A stretch of 64,000 bases of DNA from Geomicrobium sediminis (GCF_016908595.1 NZ_JAFBEC010000001.1:496001-560000), one strand, 5' to 3'. Counted from the stretch's first letter, positions 44,085-53,320 are shown. The notes: generated by a model from the sequence alone, not told the origin. Translations and numbers: made by a program.

Positions 44085-44132
44085 TATTAATAATTAGTAT
44101 AACAAAAAAGCGACTGAATGACTATTCATTTG
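44085..44132 (-). promoter_or_regulatory. fadF promoter with overlapping FadR-like operator
   Basis: Minus strand: -35 TAGTCA, 17-bp spacer, -10 TATACT. On the plus strand TGAATGACTATTCATTTG (44115-44132) matches the FadR box TGAATGANTANTCATTCA except the last two bases, and it covers the -35. Confidence 0.6.
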
Positions 44133-44192
44133 TAAATTTCATTCATGATTCCACTCATTTCGGGCAAAGTAACAGTAAAAGGAGTGACTGTT

Positions 44193-45395
44193 ATGGCTTT
44201 AACGATTTTCTTTTCTATTCTTTTCCTCCTCATCTTATTCGTCATCTTGGTCGTCCTCGATTTTCGTGGCGGTCGCTCCAAACACCAAGCACAAGCTACA
44301 GATGCCGTGATTACTTCGAAACGCAATGGAAAAGCCGAATTGATTGATGATGGACAAGTTTTTTTTAATACATTATTCCGAGATATTGAAACGGCTCGCG
44401 ATCATGTTCATTTATCGTTTTTTATTTGGAAAGAAGGAAGAATCGGCGAACAATTGCTCGCTCTTTGCGAGCGCAAAGCTAGAGACGGTGTGCAAGTGCT
44501 CATTCTTGTAGATCGATTAGGAAGCGCGATTACAAAGCAAGTCAAAACAAGAGTAGAACAGTCTGGTGTTGTTTTCGCATACACACATTCACCTAAATTT
44601 CCTTATTGGTTTTATAATGCGAATCGACGTTACCACCGCAAAATTGCGGTGATTGACCAACGAACAGCTTATATAGGCGGTTTTAATGTGGGCGATGAAT
44701 ACATTGGCAAAGATCCGAAATACGGATTTTGGCGCGATTTACACATTCGCATTGAAGGGACCATTTTAGATGACATTCAACAACGATTTTTAGACGATTG
44801 GGAAGGGGCGAGAGCACCTAAACCAAATCTCACAACAACACCTAGTGACAAAGTAGGAAAGGAGGTCTTCCAGCTTTTTTATTCGGAAGGCAAAGGGGTT
44901 ATCGACAAATTAAATGAATGGCTTAATCGTGCTGAGCATTCCATTACCATTGTTACCCCTTATTTTATCCCAAGCAAAGTCTTACACCATACGCTTATGA
45001 ACAAAGCACGTAGAGGTATTTCCGTTAAAATACTCATTCCAGATATTGAGGACCATCCGTTCGTGAAATCAGCTGCCTATGGTTACTTGCCTTCTCTAAT
45101 GGAAGCAGGTTGCAAATTTTATCGTTACAAAGACGGGTTTTATCACGGGAAAGCGATTGTCATTGATGGAAAAGAAGCCCAAATTGGTTCTGCAAATTTT
45201 GATAAACGTAGCTTTCATTTAAACGATGAGCTTGACCTTGTTGTTCCTGGTGGACCCTTTGTGCAAACGATCGCAACGACACTTCGAAAAGATATTGCAG
45301 GGGCTACCCCTCTAACCCTTGAAGAAGTCAAAAACCGTAGTGTGCTAAACAAAATTAAAACTAAGATTGCCGTTATGATTTCTGAATTTCTCTAA
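44193..45395 (+). CDS. clsB: Cardiolipin synthase-like phospholipase D protein
   Basis: Membrane-anchored enzyme of 400 aa. It has one N-terminal helix (about 2-24) and two HKD motifs (YHRKIAVID and YHGKAIVID), with the GGFNVGDEY and GSANFDKRS that follow them. It resembles B. subtilis YwjE, which neighbours fadF there too. It has one membrane helix instead of the two of the main ClsA form. The ATG at 44193 follows AAGGAGTG by 7 nt; earlier in-frame ATGs lack a ribosome site. Confidence 0.85.
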   Translation: MALTIFFSILFLLILFVILVVLDFRGGRSKHQAQATDAVITSKRNGKAELIDDGQVFFNTLFRDIETARDHVHLSFFIWKEGRIGEQLLALCERKARDGVQVLILVDRLGSAITKQVKTRVEQSGVVFAYTHSPKFPYWFYNANRRYHRKIAVIDQRTAYIGGFNVGDEYIGKDPKYGFWRDLHIRIEGTILDDIQQRFLDDWEGARAPKPNLTTTPSDKVGKEVFQLFYSEGKGVIDKLNEWLNRAEHSITIVTPYFIPSKVLHHTLMNKARRGISVKILIPDIEDHPFVKSAAYGYLPSLMEAGCKFYRYKDGFYHGKAIVIDGKEAQIGSANFDKRSFHLNDELDLVVPGGPFVQTIATTLRKDIAGATPLTLEEVKNRSVLNKIKTKIAVMISEFL

Positions 45396-45397
45396 AT

Positions 45398-45429
45398 AAA
45401 AAGATGCTGCCATTAGACAGCATCTTTTT
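45398..45429. terminator. Bidirectional terminator between cls-like gene and PPOX gene
   Basis: AAAAAGATGCTG/CAGCATCTTTTT with an 8-nt loop, between convergent genes. Confidence 0.88.
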
Positions 45430-45440
45430 ATATTTACTCA

Positions 45441-45863
45441 CTACAGTCGAAGTTCTTGGGGGGTGTCAAACTCTTCGTCATTTTTATAGCGGATCACGCT
45501 CGGTTTTAAGGCAAGAACCACAAATTCCTCATCTTCAGGACCTGAGTATTTTTCTGCTACTTTTTCTGACCATGCTTTTTGTTTTTCTGTGGCGTCCGTT
45601 ACAATTGTTGCGGTCGCTTCAATTTCAACAAAGCTGTCGTTTTTTTCATCATAACCGAGTAAAATATGAACATGGGCATTTTCTTCAATGTCCTCGACTT
45701 TATGCGTATGTCTGCCTGTCGGTGTATAAAGCATTAATCCATCATGATAAAAGGTCATATAACGAGCGTATGGACGGTCATCCTTCATCGTAGAAAGTAC
45801 GCCAATTCGATTTTCTTTTAGCACTTCGATCACGTGCTCTTTTAATTGTTCGTGATTTGACAT
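45441..45863 (-). CDS. Pyridoxamine 5'-phosphate oxidase-like FMN-binding protein
   Basis: Split-barrel flavin-binding protein of 140 aa, of the general stress protein 26 (YdaG) type. Typical segments are IGVLSTMKDDRPYARYMTFYHDGLMLYTPTG and HVHILLGYDEKND. The physiological substrate is unknown. The acidic composition fits the host. The ATG at 45863 has GGAGGTTACTG upstream. A SigB-like promoter is seen 40 nt upstream, consistent with stress induction of homologues. Confidence 0.8.
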   Translation of the reverse strand: MSNHEQLKEHVIEVLKENRIGVLSTMKDDRPYARYMTFYHDGLMLYTPTGRHTHKVEDIEENAHVHILLGYDEKNDSFVEIEATATIVTDATEKQKAWSEKVAEKYSGPEDEEFVVLALKPSVIRYKNDEEFDTPQELRL

Positions 45864-45900
45864 CCGCAGTAACCTCCTATGGTTTCATTTCATAGTTACC

Positions 45901-45926
45901 ATTCCCTGCATGTCCGACTTTTACTC
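45901..45926 (-). promoter_or_regulatory. SigB-like promoter of the PPOX gene
   Basis: Minus strand: GAGTAA (45921-45926), 14-nt spacer, GGGAAT (45901-45906), compared with SigB GTTTAA-N12-15-GGGTAT. Weak -35, good -10. Confidence 0.35.
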
Positions 45927-45965
45927 TATGGATCTTTTCAGCTCTAATGATAAAGGTGTGTTTTT

Positions 45966-46907
45966 ATGAAAAAAAAACGCAAACCATCCTCTGCATTGCC
46001 GGGGAGTACGATCGGTTTAATTAGTCCATCAGGTCCAGCGAAGCATGAAAGTTTCGACAAAGCGACTGCACTTTTGCAAAACTTAGGGTTTAACGTGACG
46101 ACAGCTCGCCCTTTTCGTGAATACCCTGGCTATTTAGCTGGGTCAATTGAAGAGCGCGTTGAAGAATTGCACACACTATTCGTCGATCCTGATGTTGATG
46201 CAATCCTTTCCTTACGTGGTGGATATGGAAGTGCATCGCTCCTTCCCTATTTAGATTTTGATTTAATTGCTAGGCACCACAAACCGTTCTTAGGATATAG
46301 CGATGTAACTGCTTTGCATATCGCCCTTTGGCAAAAAGCGAAAATGGTCACCTTCCATTCTCCTATGGCAACTTCTGATCTACTTAAGGCACCACAATCA
46401 TCCATTGATCATCTCCTAGCTTCACTTCAAGCCGAAACGTATCCTGGTAGGATTATGAATCCAGAGAATATACCATTAACAACGATGATGCCTGGGATTG
46501 CAGAAGGTGAATTAGTAGGTGGAAACTTATCGGTTTTAACGAGCTTAATAGGGACGCCATATGAATTGGATTTACGAGGAAAGATCTTAATTCTTGAAGA
46601 CGTTGGTGAAGAACCGTATGCGATTGACCGAATGTTAACACAATTGCATTTATCAGGGAAACTTCACGATGTGAGCGGCTTTCTAATCGGGACGTGGGAA
46701 GGTTGTGAGTCTGAAGACTACAAAGATGGAGATACCGTCGAAGACGTCCTTACACGTATTCTTACACCGTATAAGAAACCGATGCTTTCTAATTTACAAG
46801 CTGGCCATAGCCGACTTCAATTGACGCTCCCACTCGGAGCTCGAGTAAGGATCGATGCAACAGCTCAACACATTTATGTTTTAGAACAGGTGGTGCTTCC
46901 TTCATGA
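45966..46907 (+). CDS. ldcA: LD-carboxypeptidase (peptidase S66)
   Basis: Serine peptidase of 313 aa that removes D-Ala from murein tetrapeptides. It has nucleophile Ser in SLRGGYGSASLLPYLD, Glu in ILILEDVGEEPYAIDRML and His in NLQAGHSRLQ, the S66 triad order. No signal peptide is seen, so a cytoplasmic role in wall recycling is likely. Its stop overlaps the ATG of the following M20 peptidase, pointing to one recycling unit. Confidence 0.88.
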   Translation: MKKKRKPSSALPGSTIGLISPSGPAKHESFDKATALLQNLGFNVTTARPFREYPGYLAGSIEERVEELHTLFVDPDVDAILSLRGGYGSASLLPYLDFDLIARHHKPFLGYSDVTALHIALWQKAKMVTFHSPMATSDLLKAPQSSIDHLLASLQAETYPGRIMNPENIPLTTMMPGIAEGELVGGNLSVLTSLIGTPYELDLRGKILILEDVGEEPYAIDRMLTQLHLSGKLHDVSGFLIGTWEGCESEDYKDGDTVEDVLTRILTPYKKPMLSNLQAGHSRLQLTLPLGARVRIDATAQHIYVLEQVVLPS

Positions 46908-48070
46908 CGTTAAAACGAGCAAACGAATTACTTCCTTGGCTCACTGCGATTCGACGGGATTTTCATGAACATCCTGAATTAAGTACACAAGAGTTTCGAA
47001 CGATGGACCGCATTTGCCATTACTTAGATGAACTTTCTATTCCATATGAAAAAGGAATTTTTAATACAGGGGTTGTTGCCACCATTCAAGGAGCAAAGGA
47101 ACATCCTGTCGTTGCTCTTCGCGCAGACATGGATGCCTTACCAATACACGAACAAAATGATGTTCCTTATCGCTCAAAAAACGATGGGGTCATGCATGCG
47201 TGCGGACATGATGCACATATGGCCGTCCAACTTGGGGCAGCAAAGTTATTACAAGATGAGCGCAACCACTTAAATGGTACGATTAAACTGTTATTCCAAC
47301 CAGCAGAAGAAACTGTAGGTGGGGCATTACCGATGATTAAAGAAGGAGTACTCGAAAACGTGGAAGGAATCTTTGGTTTGCATGTAGCACCAGAGATTCC
47401 AGTCGGCAACGTCGGTGTGCGCTACGGACAAATGAACGCCGCCTCCGATGCTTTTTATATCACCATTCACGGTAATAGTTCACATGCAGCTTACCCTTCT
47501 TCAAGTGTTGATGCGATCGTCGTTGCAAGTTATGTCATTACTGCTCTTCAAACGATCGTAAGCCGCAATGTTGATGCTCGTGATAGCGCTGTACTATCAT
47601 TTGGAATGATTCAAGGAGGGAACGCCCGAAATGTGATTGCGGACTCGGTTACGTTTGAAGGGACGTTACGAACGCTACTTCCAGAAACACGTGACTATGT
47701 CGTCTCTCGGATTAAAGAGACCGTTGAGCACGTTGCAAAAGGATTTGGAGCAAGCGCAACGATTAATCACGAACCCGGTTATCGTGCGCTTATTAACGAT
47801 GACTCGATGATTGATCACATCAAAAAATCGGTCACAACACTTCTCGGAAACGATCATCTACAGCCGATTGAGAAACCAAGTTTAGGCGTTGAAGACTTTG
47901 CCTTTTTCGCAGCAGAAGTACCGGGTGCCTTCTATCGTCTAGGTGTTCGTAATGATGCTCGTGGAATTGTTCATGGCGGGCATACGAATCGTTTTGATGT
48001 TGATGAAGCTGCGCTAGCCATTGGTGCTGCCATTCAGGTCGAAGCGGTACGACAATTTTTAAACGACTAA
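46904..48070 (+). CDS. M20 family metallopeptidase / amidohydrolase
   Basis: Di-zinc hydrolase of 388 aa of the N-acyl-amino-acid amidohydrolase (AmhX/HipO) group. Metal ligands are in ACGHDAHMA (His-x-Asp-x-His), the catalytic Glu pair in PAEETVGGA, and HVAPEIPVG and VHGGHTNRFDV follow. A dimerisation lid spans about 180-290. Coupling to the LD-carboxypeptidase suggests a peptide or N-acetyl amino-acid substrate from the cell wall, but this is inference. Confidence 0.88.
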   Translation: MTLKRANELLPWLTAIRRDFHEHPELSTQEFRTMDRICHYLDELSIPYEKGIFNTGVVATIQGAKEHPVVALRADMDALPIHEQNDVPYRSKNDGVMHACGHDAHMAVQLGAAKLLQDERNHLNGTIKLLFQPAEETVGGALPMIKEGVLENVEGIFGLHVAPEIPVGNVGVRYGQMNAASDAFYITIHGNSSHAAYPSSSVDAIVVASYVITALQTIVSRNVDARDSAVLSFGMIQGGNARNVIADSVTFEGTLRTLLPETRDYVVSRIKETVEHVAKGFGASATINHEPGYRALINDDSMIDHIKKSVTTLLGNDHLQPIEKPSLGVEDFAFFAAEVPGAFYRLGVRNDARGIVHGGHTNRFDVDEAALAIGAAIQVEAVRQFLND

Positions 48071-48076
48071 ACTTTC

Positions 48077-48106
48077 CTAACGCTTAGCTCTTATGCTAAG
48101 CGTTAG
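48077..48106. terminator. Bidirectional terminator between M20 and SDR genes
   Basis: Perfect 12-bp stem CTAACGCTTAGC/GCTAAGCGTTAG with a 6-nt loop. The stem overlaps the last codons of the SDR gene. Confidence 0.75.
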
Positions 48107-49007
48107 ATTTCGATTTTGGATAAAACACACCCGTCAAATGCTCAGAAACCTCAAACAAACGTAATGCACTTGCCTCGTCATATAACTCGTCTCCAATCGA
48201 ATCAATAAACGGATCCCCGATTCGTCGTCGTTTTGAGTGAGGACCGACATATTCTCCACCATGAATCGACGGATGTAATGCTGCAAACAAAATTGATTTT
48301 GCTCCCCTTTGCGTCGATTGTGCAAAACGCTCTTGCATCAAATAGATAAGCCCTTTGGCTACTCGCTCCTCTCCCCGTGACAATAAATTTGACTTCGTAA
48401 TCCCGGGGTGGCAAGCAACACTCTTAACGGCCCAATTGTTATCTTTAAATAACTGCTGCAAGCGGAGTGCAAACAGTAAATTAGCATACTTACTTTGACG
48501 ATAATATTGAAACGGACGATAATGCTTCACTCCTTGAAGATCCTCAAAAAACATCGTTTTTTTGTGTGCTGCAAGACTACTAACCGTTACGACCCTTGCA
48601 TGTGGGCTCGTTTTTAGCATTGGCAACAAATGCCCAGTCAGCGCAAAATGCCCTAGATGGTTCACACCAAATTGCAGTTCAAACCGATCTTCGGTTAACT
48701 TATGAGGTGGCATCATCACACCAGCGTTATTGATTAGAAGGCTTAATGACTCGTACTTTTTTTGAAATGCATCCGCAAACTCTTTTACGCTTTTTAGGCT
48801 TGCAAGGTTTAGTTGCATAACTTCGATCGAGTTGGTACGTTTATTCTCTTGGAGCTGTTTAACTACTTTTTTCCCTTTGTCGACATTTCGAACGGCAATG
48901 ATTACATTTGCTTGTTGCTCTTTTGCGAGTGTACGCGCAGTTTCTAATCCAAGACCACTGCTCCCACCTGTTACAATGACCGTCTTTCCCTTAAGCTCAT
49001 TGCTCAT
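48096..49007 (-). CDS. Short-chain dehydrogenase/reductase (retinol dehydrogenase-like)
   Basis: NAD(P)-dependent oxidoreductase of 303 aa. It has cofactor motif TGGSSGLGLETA, LLINNAGVMMPP, and the active-site Tyr-x-x-x-Lys as YRQSK. The long C-terminus and FGVNHLGHFALTGHLLP place it with the RDH/WWOX-like SDRs of unknown bacterial substrate. The ATG at 49007 follows GTGAGGAGC at 5 nt; ten in-frame codons further upstream lack support. Monocistronic. Confidence 0.87.
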   Translation of the reverse strand: MSNELKGKTVIVTGGSSGLGLETARTLAKEQQANVIIAVRNVDKGKKVVKQLQENKRTNSIEVMQLNLASLKSVKEFADAFQKKYESLSLLINNAGVMMPPHKLTEDRFELQFGVNHLGHFALTGHLLPMLKTSPHARVVTVSSLAAHKKTMFFEDLQGVKHYRPFQYYRQSKYANLLFALRLQQLFKDNNWAVKSVACHPGITKSNLLSRGEERVAKGLIYLMQERFAQSTQRGAKSILFAALHPSIHGGEYVGPHSKRRRIGDPFIDSIGDELYDEASALRLFEVSEHLTGVFYPKSKSNA

Positions 49008-49088
49008 AAATTGCTCCTCACCCTCATTTGGAACCATAAAGGATTCTTTTATATTTGTTAAATATTTAATTTAGAATTCTTTTCGGTT

Positions 49089-49871
49089 TCATTTGGTGTA
49101 TTCATCAATGTTTAATTGATATTGCTCGTTCTCTTTTTGAATAGTTACCGGATGACGACAAAACTCAGAGAGCTGTTCAGATGTTAGCAGTTGTTCTGTT
49201 TTTCCTGCTCTAAACACCCTCCCCTCTCGCAATAAAAGGGTCGATTTGAATGCGGGGAGGATTTCGTCAACTTGATGTGTAATGTAGAGAATTGTTGTTT
49301 TTTGCTCTTCTGCTAATTTCTTTACGTTCTCAAGCAGCTGCGCTTTTGAAAAGAAATCCAGTCCATTGCACGGTTCATCGAGCATGAGTATTTCTGGTTC
49401 TGCCATGAGCGCTCGTCCGATTAAAACGCGCTGTTTCTCTCCTTGTGACATTTGCTCATACGGCTGCCGTTCAAGGTAATTGATCCCTAAATCACTTAAG
49501 ATTTTTTTAGCTTTATGCATTTGACGTTCGCTTGGATATGTATGTAAGCCAATGCTTGCATGCAGCCCACTTAATACGACTTCAATGCCGTAATTTTGGA
49601 GTTGATCATGCATCTTTTCTGAAAACGAAAAGCTGACGAGCCCGATTCTTTTTCGGAGCTCTTGCCAAGGGTACTGACCGAACTGCTTTCCAAATAAATA
49701 AACATCACCACTCGATGGAAATTGATATCCACATATAATGTTCAATAGCGCTGTTTTTCCAGCACCATTCATTCCGAGAATTGCCCAATGTTCTCCCCGT
49801 TCTACATGCCAATTAATCGAATCTAAAATGACTTTATCTCGTTTGAAACTAACGTTTTCTAACGTAATCAT
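49089..49871 (-). CDS. ABC transporter ATP-binding protein (YlmA-like)
   Basis: ATPase of 260 aa with Walker A GMNGAGKTALL, signature MSQGEKQRVLIGRA, Walker B EILMLDEPC and switch His in YITHQVDEI. No permease is encoded nearby, as for the stand-alone YlmA/ModF-like ATPases. Its partner and substrate cannot be told. The ATG at 49871 has AGGAGTG upstream. Confidence 0.85.
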   Translation of the reverse strand: MITLENVSFKRDKVILDSINWHVERGEHWAILGMNGAGKTALLNIICGYQFPSSGDVYLFGKQFGQYPWQELRKRIGLVSFSFSEKMHDQLQNYGIEVVLSGLHASIGLHTYPSERQMHKAKKILSDLGINYLERQPYEQMSQGEKQRVLIGRALMAEPEILMLDEPCNGLDFFSKAQLLENVKKLAEEQKTTILYITHQVDEILPAFKSTLLLREGRVFRAGKTEQLLTSEQLSEFCRHPVTIQKENEQYQLNIDEYTK

Positions 49872-49936
49872 TCGTTCACACTCCTTTTCTTCTATATTAT
49901 AGTAATTAGAATAGTAAAAAAAGTGAGAGCGAAACG

Positions 49937-49973
49937 AAAAAGCTAACGTTGTCAGATTGTCGTTAGCTTTTTT
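49937..49973. terminator. Hairpin terminator upstream of the ABC ATPase gene
   Basis: AAAAAGCTAACG/CGTTAGCTTTTTT with a 13-nt loop. On the minus strand it would end the transcript of the small gene at 49995-50168. Confidence 0.8.
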
Positions 49974-49994
49974 CTCGAATCTATTTGGATTTGC

Positions 49995-50168
49995 TCAATG
50001 ACAATGTATACAAAGATTGTAGCCTAACGCGATTAACCCTTCATACTCCGCCGCACTTACGAGGAATTGCTGATCCTCTATGATAATTTGTTTATGTGCA
50101 CATTGATCCGTCACGAATCGCGTACGGTGAATCACATACTTTCCATGGTCAATCATGTATTTAGACAA
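49995..50168 (-). CDS. Small hypothetical protein (57 aa), possibly frameshifted
   Basis: A short reading frame in an otherwise empty 437-bp gap, not recognised. From TTG 50168 it encodes 57 aa (53 from ATG 50156). It has mixed polar composition and four Cys/His-rich terminal residues (LCIHCH). It reads like real protein: DHGKYVIHRTRFVTDQ and EDQQFLVSAAEYEGLIALGYN. In another frame, ATG 50211 gives RVNVISR and would join this frame if one G were removed from the GGGG run near 50180. The gene may thus be a 71-aa protein broken by a one-base insertion, or the sequence may contain an error. A terminator follows. Confidence 0.5.
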   Translation of the reverse strand: MSKYMIDHGKYVIHRTRFVTDQCAHKQIIIEDQQFLVSAAEYEGLIALGYNLCIHCH

Positions 50169-50259
50169 ATAGACCGTGTCCCCTGCTTATGACGTTGACT
50201 CGTTGTTGCATCGCCCTAAATTAACCCTTCACTAACCCAATCTATGGTTCATCAACCAC

Positions 50260-50290
50260 TTGTATGATTTATTAAGCATAAATCATACAA
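50260..50290. repeat. Perfect 13-bp AT-rich inverted repeat
   Basis: TTGTATGATTTAT (50260-50272) and ATAAATCATACAA (50278-50290) with a 5-nt loop, 18 bp beyond the alpha/beta hydrolase stop. There is no T-run, so it could be an operator rather than a terminator. Confidence 0.7.
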
Positions 50291-50308
50291 ACATCCCTAA
50301 GCTTCTAC

Positions 50309-51082
50309 TCACAAACGCTCTGTAAATCGTTGAATGATATGGTTCAGTTCTTTTGAACGTCTTGTCGGTACTTGGTGACCTACATCATCAATGTATACGG
50401 TGTGAACTTCACCCTTTGTAACCTGCTCATAGAAGTTAATTTGGTACCCTTGAACGTAGCGATCATGAACGCCATAAATAAGCAACAGCGGGACTTCCAA
50501 CTGGTGCAAGCGCCTAGTAAAGTCCGTTTGTTTTCCAGCTGAATACCACGTTCGTAACACATCAGATCGTACACTTCTAACGGTCGCTTGGATTTTTTTA
50601 CGCGTTATATGATGTTTCGTATGAGAATGGGACAACACGTATGCCATTAAAGACTGCCAATGGTGACTAGCCGCAAAAACACCAAGCTGAAATTCTCTCT
50701 CTAATAACAACGTATCAACGACCGGGAAACCACCGATTAAAATTAACGCTTTTGTACGGTTTGGGTAGGATAGTGCAAACTCAAGTGCTGGCAGTCCACC
50801 GTAAGAATACCCGCACAAGACAACTGAATGGTCTTTTTCAACGGTTGTAACGTCGTACGCATCCGCTGCCCATCTTTTAATCGTAAGTGGGACTTTACCG
50901 ACCTCACTTAATCCATGTCCTCGTGCATTGAGCGCTACAAGCTTGTGTCCATTGGCTAATGATTTTTGCTCTCTGAACACCGCTGCTCCGAGTGCAGGTG
51001 GATGAAAAAAATAAATAGGTACGCCTTCTCCAAGAGTAAAATAGTGCAACCATGTGCCATCTTCTGTTTTTATTCGTTTCAT
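50309..51082 (-). CDS. Alpha/beta hydrolase
   Basis: Hydrolase of 257 aa. Nucleophile Ser in LCGYSYGGLPAL, acid Asp in YGVHDRYVQG and His in DVGHQVPTRR complete the triad. The HPPALGAAVF region forms the oxyanion site. The substrate is unknown; relatives include esterases and peptidases. The ATG at 51082 follows AGAGGTGG at 5 nt. Stand-alone gene. Confidence 0.85.
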   Translation of the reverse strand: MKRIKTEDGTWLHYFTLGEGVPIYFFHPPALGAAVFREQKSLANGHKLVALNARGHGLSEVGKVPLTIKRWAADAYDVTTVEKDHSVVLCGYSYGGLPALEFALSYPNRTKALILIGGFPVVDTLLLEREFQLGVFAASHHWQSLMAYVLSHSHTKHHITRKKIQATVRSVRSDVLRTWYSAGKQTDFTRRLHQLEVPLLLIYGVHDRYVQGYQINFYEQVTKGEVHTVYIDDVGHQVPTRRSKELNHIIQRFTERL

Positions 51083-51144
51083 CTCTTCCACCTCTTACAC
51101 TTACGATGCCCGCAATTTAATCAGCTTAGTAATGCCAATCTATA

Positions 51145-51200
51145 CAAAAAAGCCTTGGGGCTAAGCAAAGTAATCAGCTTAACTCCAAGGCTTCTTTTTT
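51145..51200 (-). terminator. Terminator of ywiB-argS
   Basis: Minus-strand stem AAGCCTTGG...CCAAGGCTT with an inner GCTTA pair and a TTTTTT tail, at the argS stop. A-rich flanks could allow activity both ways. Confidence 0.8.
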
Positions 51201-51202
51201 AT

Positions 51203-52876
51203 TTACATTTTCTCTGGTGCGTGTACACCAATTAATGTAAGTCCGTTTCGTAAAACAGTCTGGGCTGCTTTAACGAGTGCCAATCGCACGTTCGTTAATT
51301 CTTTGTTCGACTCATCTACAATTCGTTCCGCATTGTAGTAACTATGGAACGTGGAGGCGAGTTCGTGTAAATAGTTCGGAATTCGGTGCTGTGCGTATTG
51401 ATCTGCCGCACCTGCAATAACACTTGGGAACTCCCCGATCTTTTTAAGCAGCTCATAAGCTTTGTCTGAATCAATAAGCTCTAAATTAAGAGATTGTTCA
51501 TCGTAGGTAATGCCTTTTTCTTCAGCTTGTTTAAACAAGCTACTAACACGGGCATGTGCATATTGGACGTAGTACACTGGGTTTTCATTAGACTGTTGCT
51601 CTGCAAGATCCATATCAAAGTCTAAATGTGTATCAACGCTACGCATCGCGAAGAAATACCGAGTCGCATCAAGTCCAACTTCTTCCCATAACTCTCGCAT
51701 TGTTACTGCGTTACCCGTACGCTTACTCATCTTTACACGCTCACCGCTACGCATTAGGTTCACGTTTTGACCAATTTGGAAAGAGAGCTTGTCTTTCGGG
51801 TAGCCAAGAGCTTGTACGGCTGCTTGCATACGAGGAATGTATCCGTGATGATCTGCACCAAACAAGTCAACGAGATGATCAAATCCACGATCTAGCTTAT
51901 CTTTATGGTAAGCGATGTCTGGAAGTAGATACGTATACGTTCCATCTTGTTTGACGAGTACACGGTCTTTATCATCACCGTAAGCTGATGACTTAAACCA
52001 AGTTGCGCCGTCTTGGTCGAAAGCTTCTCCGTTCTCACGAAGTGTTTCAAGTGTCTCAACGACTTTGCCCGACGTATAAAGTGATGTCTCAGAGAACCAC
52101 GTATCAAAGCGAACTCTAAAATCGGCTAAATCTTGTTTTAGCTTTTCTAAAAGTTCTTGTAGTCCGAGCTCTCTAAATTTCCGTAGACGTTCAGTTTCAT
52201 CCATCTCGACAAATTCTGATCCGTATTGTTCAGAAATACGGTTTCCAATTTCGACAATGTCCGCACCTTGGTAACCATCTTCAGGAATTTCAGCTTCTTG
52301 ACCTTGTGCTTGTAAGTACCGAACCTCTACAGACTTTGCTAGGTTATCAATTTGATTACCTGCATCGTTAATGTAGTATTCTCGCTCAACCTGATATCCT
52401 GCCATGTCTAAAATGTTACTAAGCGCATCTCCAACCGCTGCTCCACGAGCATGGCCAAGGTGAAGCGTACCTGTCGGATTTGCTGAAACAAATTCGAGCA
52501 ACACAGACGTCCCTTTTCCTGCATTCGACCTTCCGTACTCATGATTTTCTGTAAGAACAGCAGGTAACACATCGCGGAGAAAGCGTAAATCAAGGAACAA
52601 GTTGATAAAACCAGGTCCTGCAATATCCGCTTGCTTTACATAGGCTTTATCATGATCTAAATGATCCAAAATCGCTTGTGCAATCTCGCGGGGGTTTCGC
52701 TTTGCAATTTTCGTTAATTGCATGGCCACATTCGTCGCAAAATCCCCATGGTTTTTGTCTTTTGGCGTTTCTAATATGATGTCAGGTACTTGTTCACTGC
52801 TTGCAAGCCCTGAAGAAACCACAGCTACTTGAATGGCTTCTTTCATTTGTTCCTTCGCTTGGTCCAAGATGTTCAT
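51203..52876 (-). CDS. argS: Arginyl-tRNA synthetase
   Basis: Class I synthetase of 557 aa charging tRNA-Arg. It has an N-terminal additional domain (about 1-110), the HIGH-type motif as [17 protein letters not shown] as KMSKRTGN, and a C-terminal DALR anticodon domain (about 430-557). No T-box leader is visible; the gene starts 3 bp after ywiB, so both form one operon, as in B. subtilis. Confidence 0.96.
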   Translation of the reverse strand: MNILDQAKEQMKEAIQVAVVSSGLASSEQVPDIILETPKDKNHGDFATNVAMQLTKIAKRNPREIAQAILDHLDHDKAYVKQADIAGPGFINLFLDLRFLRDVLPAVLTENHEYGRSNAGKGTSVLLEFVSANPTGTLHLGHARGAAVGDALSNILDMAGYQVEREYYINDAGNQIDNLAKSVEVRYLQAQGQEAEIPEDGYQGADIVEIGNRISEQYGSEFVEMDETERLRKFRELGLQELLEKLKQDLADFRVRFDTWFSETSLYTSGKVVETLETLRENGEAFDQDGATWFKSSAYGDDKDRVLVKQDGTYTYLLPDIAYHKDKLDRGFDHLVDLFGADHHGYIPRMQAAVQALGYPKDKLSFQIGQNVNLMRSGERVKMSKRTGNAVTMRELWEEVGLDATRYFFAMRSVDTHLDFDMDLAEQQSNENPVYYVQYAHARVSSLFKQAEEKGITYDEQSLNLELIDSDKAYELLKKIGEFPSVIAGAADQYAQHRIPNYLHELASTFHSYYNAERIVDESNKELTNVRLALVKAAQTVLRNGLTLIGVHAPEKM

Positions 52877-52879
52877 TGT

Positions 52880-53320
52880 TTACTGTTGCTCCTCCTTGAT
52901 TTTTATCTTTACATCATAATGCCCCGCCAATTGTCCTTGCAACTCTAAATCATACGTAAAGGCCAATTGACCGAGCAATGCTTCCTCTTTAAACCATTTT
53001 ATTTGGAGGTCTTCCGTTTTTGCTAACGTTTGAAAAGTTGCATACGCGGTTTTATAAGACCCCTCTGTTTCTTTACCTGGTGTATATTCTTGGCGCATTG
53101 ATACGGCTCCTTGCCGAAGCACCGTTAGACTGCCCGGCTGAATCTTAAGCACCGTCTTAACTTCACCAATGTCCTCAAGTTGTTCGTTCCACGTCACAAA
53201 CGTGCTTTGACTCTTTTTGACGAGTTGTCCAGAGCCACTAACTGAGATCTCTTTCTTTTCGCCCTCTTGTTCTACGTTCGTCTCCATTGTAACAAATACT
53301 GGAATGCCTTGTTCACTCAT
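52880..53320 (-). CDS. ywiB: DUF1934 family protein (YwiB)
   Basis: Beta-barrel protein of 146 aa of the YwiB/DUF1934 family, typically encoded directly upstream of argS. Recognised by length, position and segments such as SVSGSGQLVKKSQSTFVTW and QLAFTYDLELQGQLAGHYDVKIKI. Function unknown, with a lipocalin-like fold in the family. The ATG at 53320 follows GGGGAGGCC; codons further upstream lack a ribosome site. Confidence 0.82.
   Translation of the reverse strand: MSEQGIPVFVTMETNVEQEGEKKEISVSGSGQLVKKSQSTFVTWNEQLEDIGEVKTVLKIQPGSLTVLRQGAVSMRQEYTPGKETEGSYKTAYATFQTLAKTEDLQIKWFKEEALLGQLAFTYDLELQGQLAGHYDVKIKIKEEQQ

Noticed and set aside
50172-50185. GTGTCCCCTGC as a second copy of the GGGACAGT repeat
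   Set aside because: Only a half match without a pairing arm; it is better explained by the small gene frame and its G-run.
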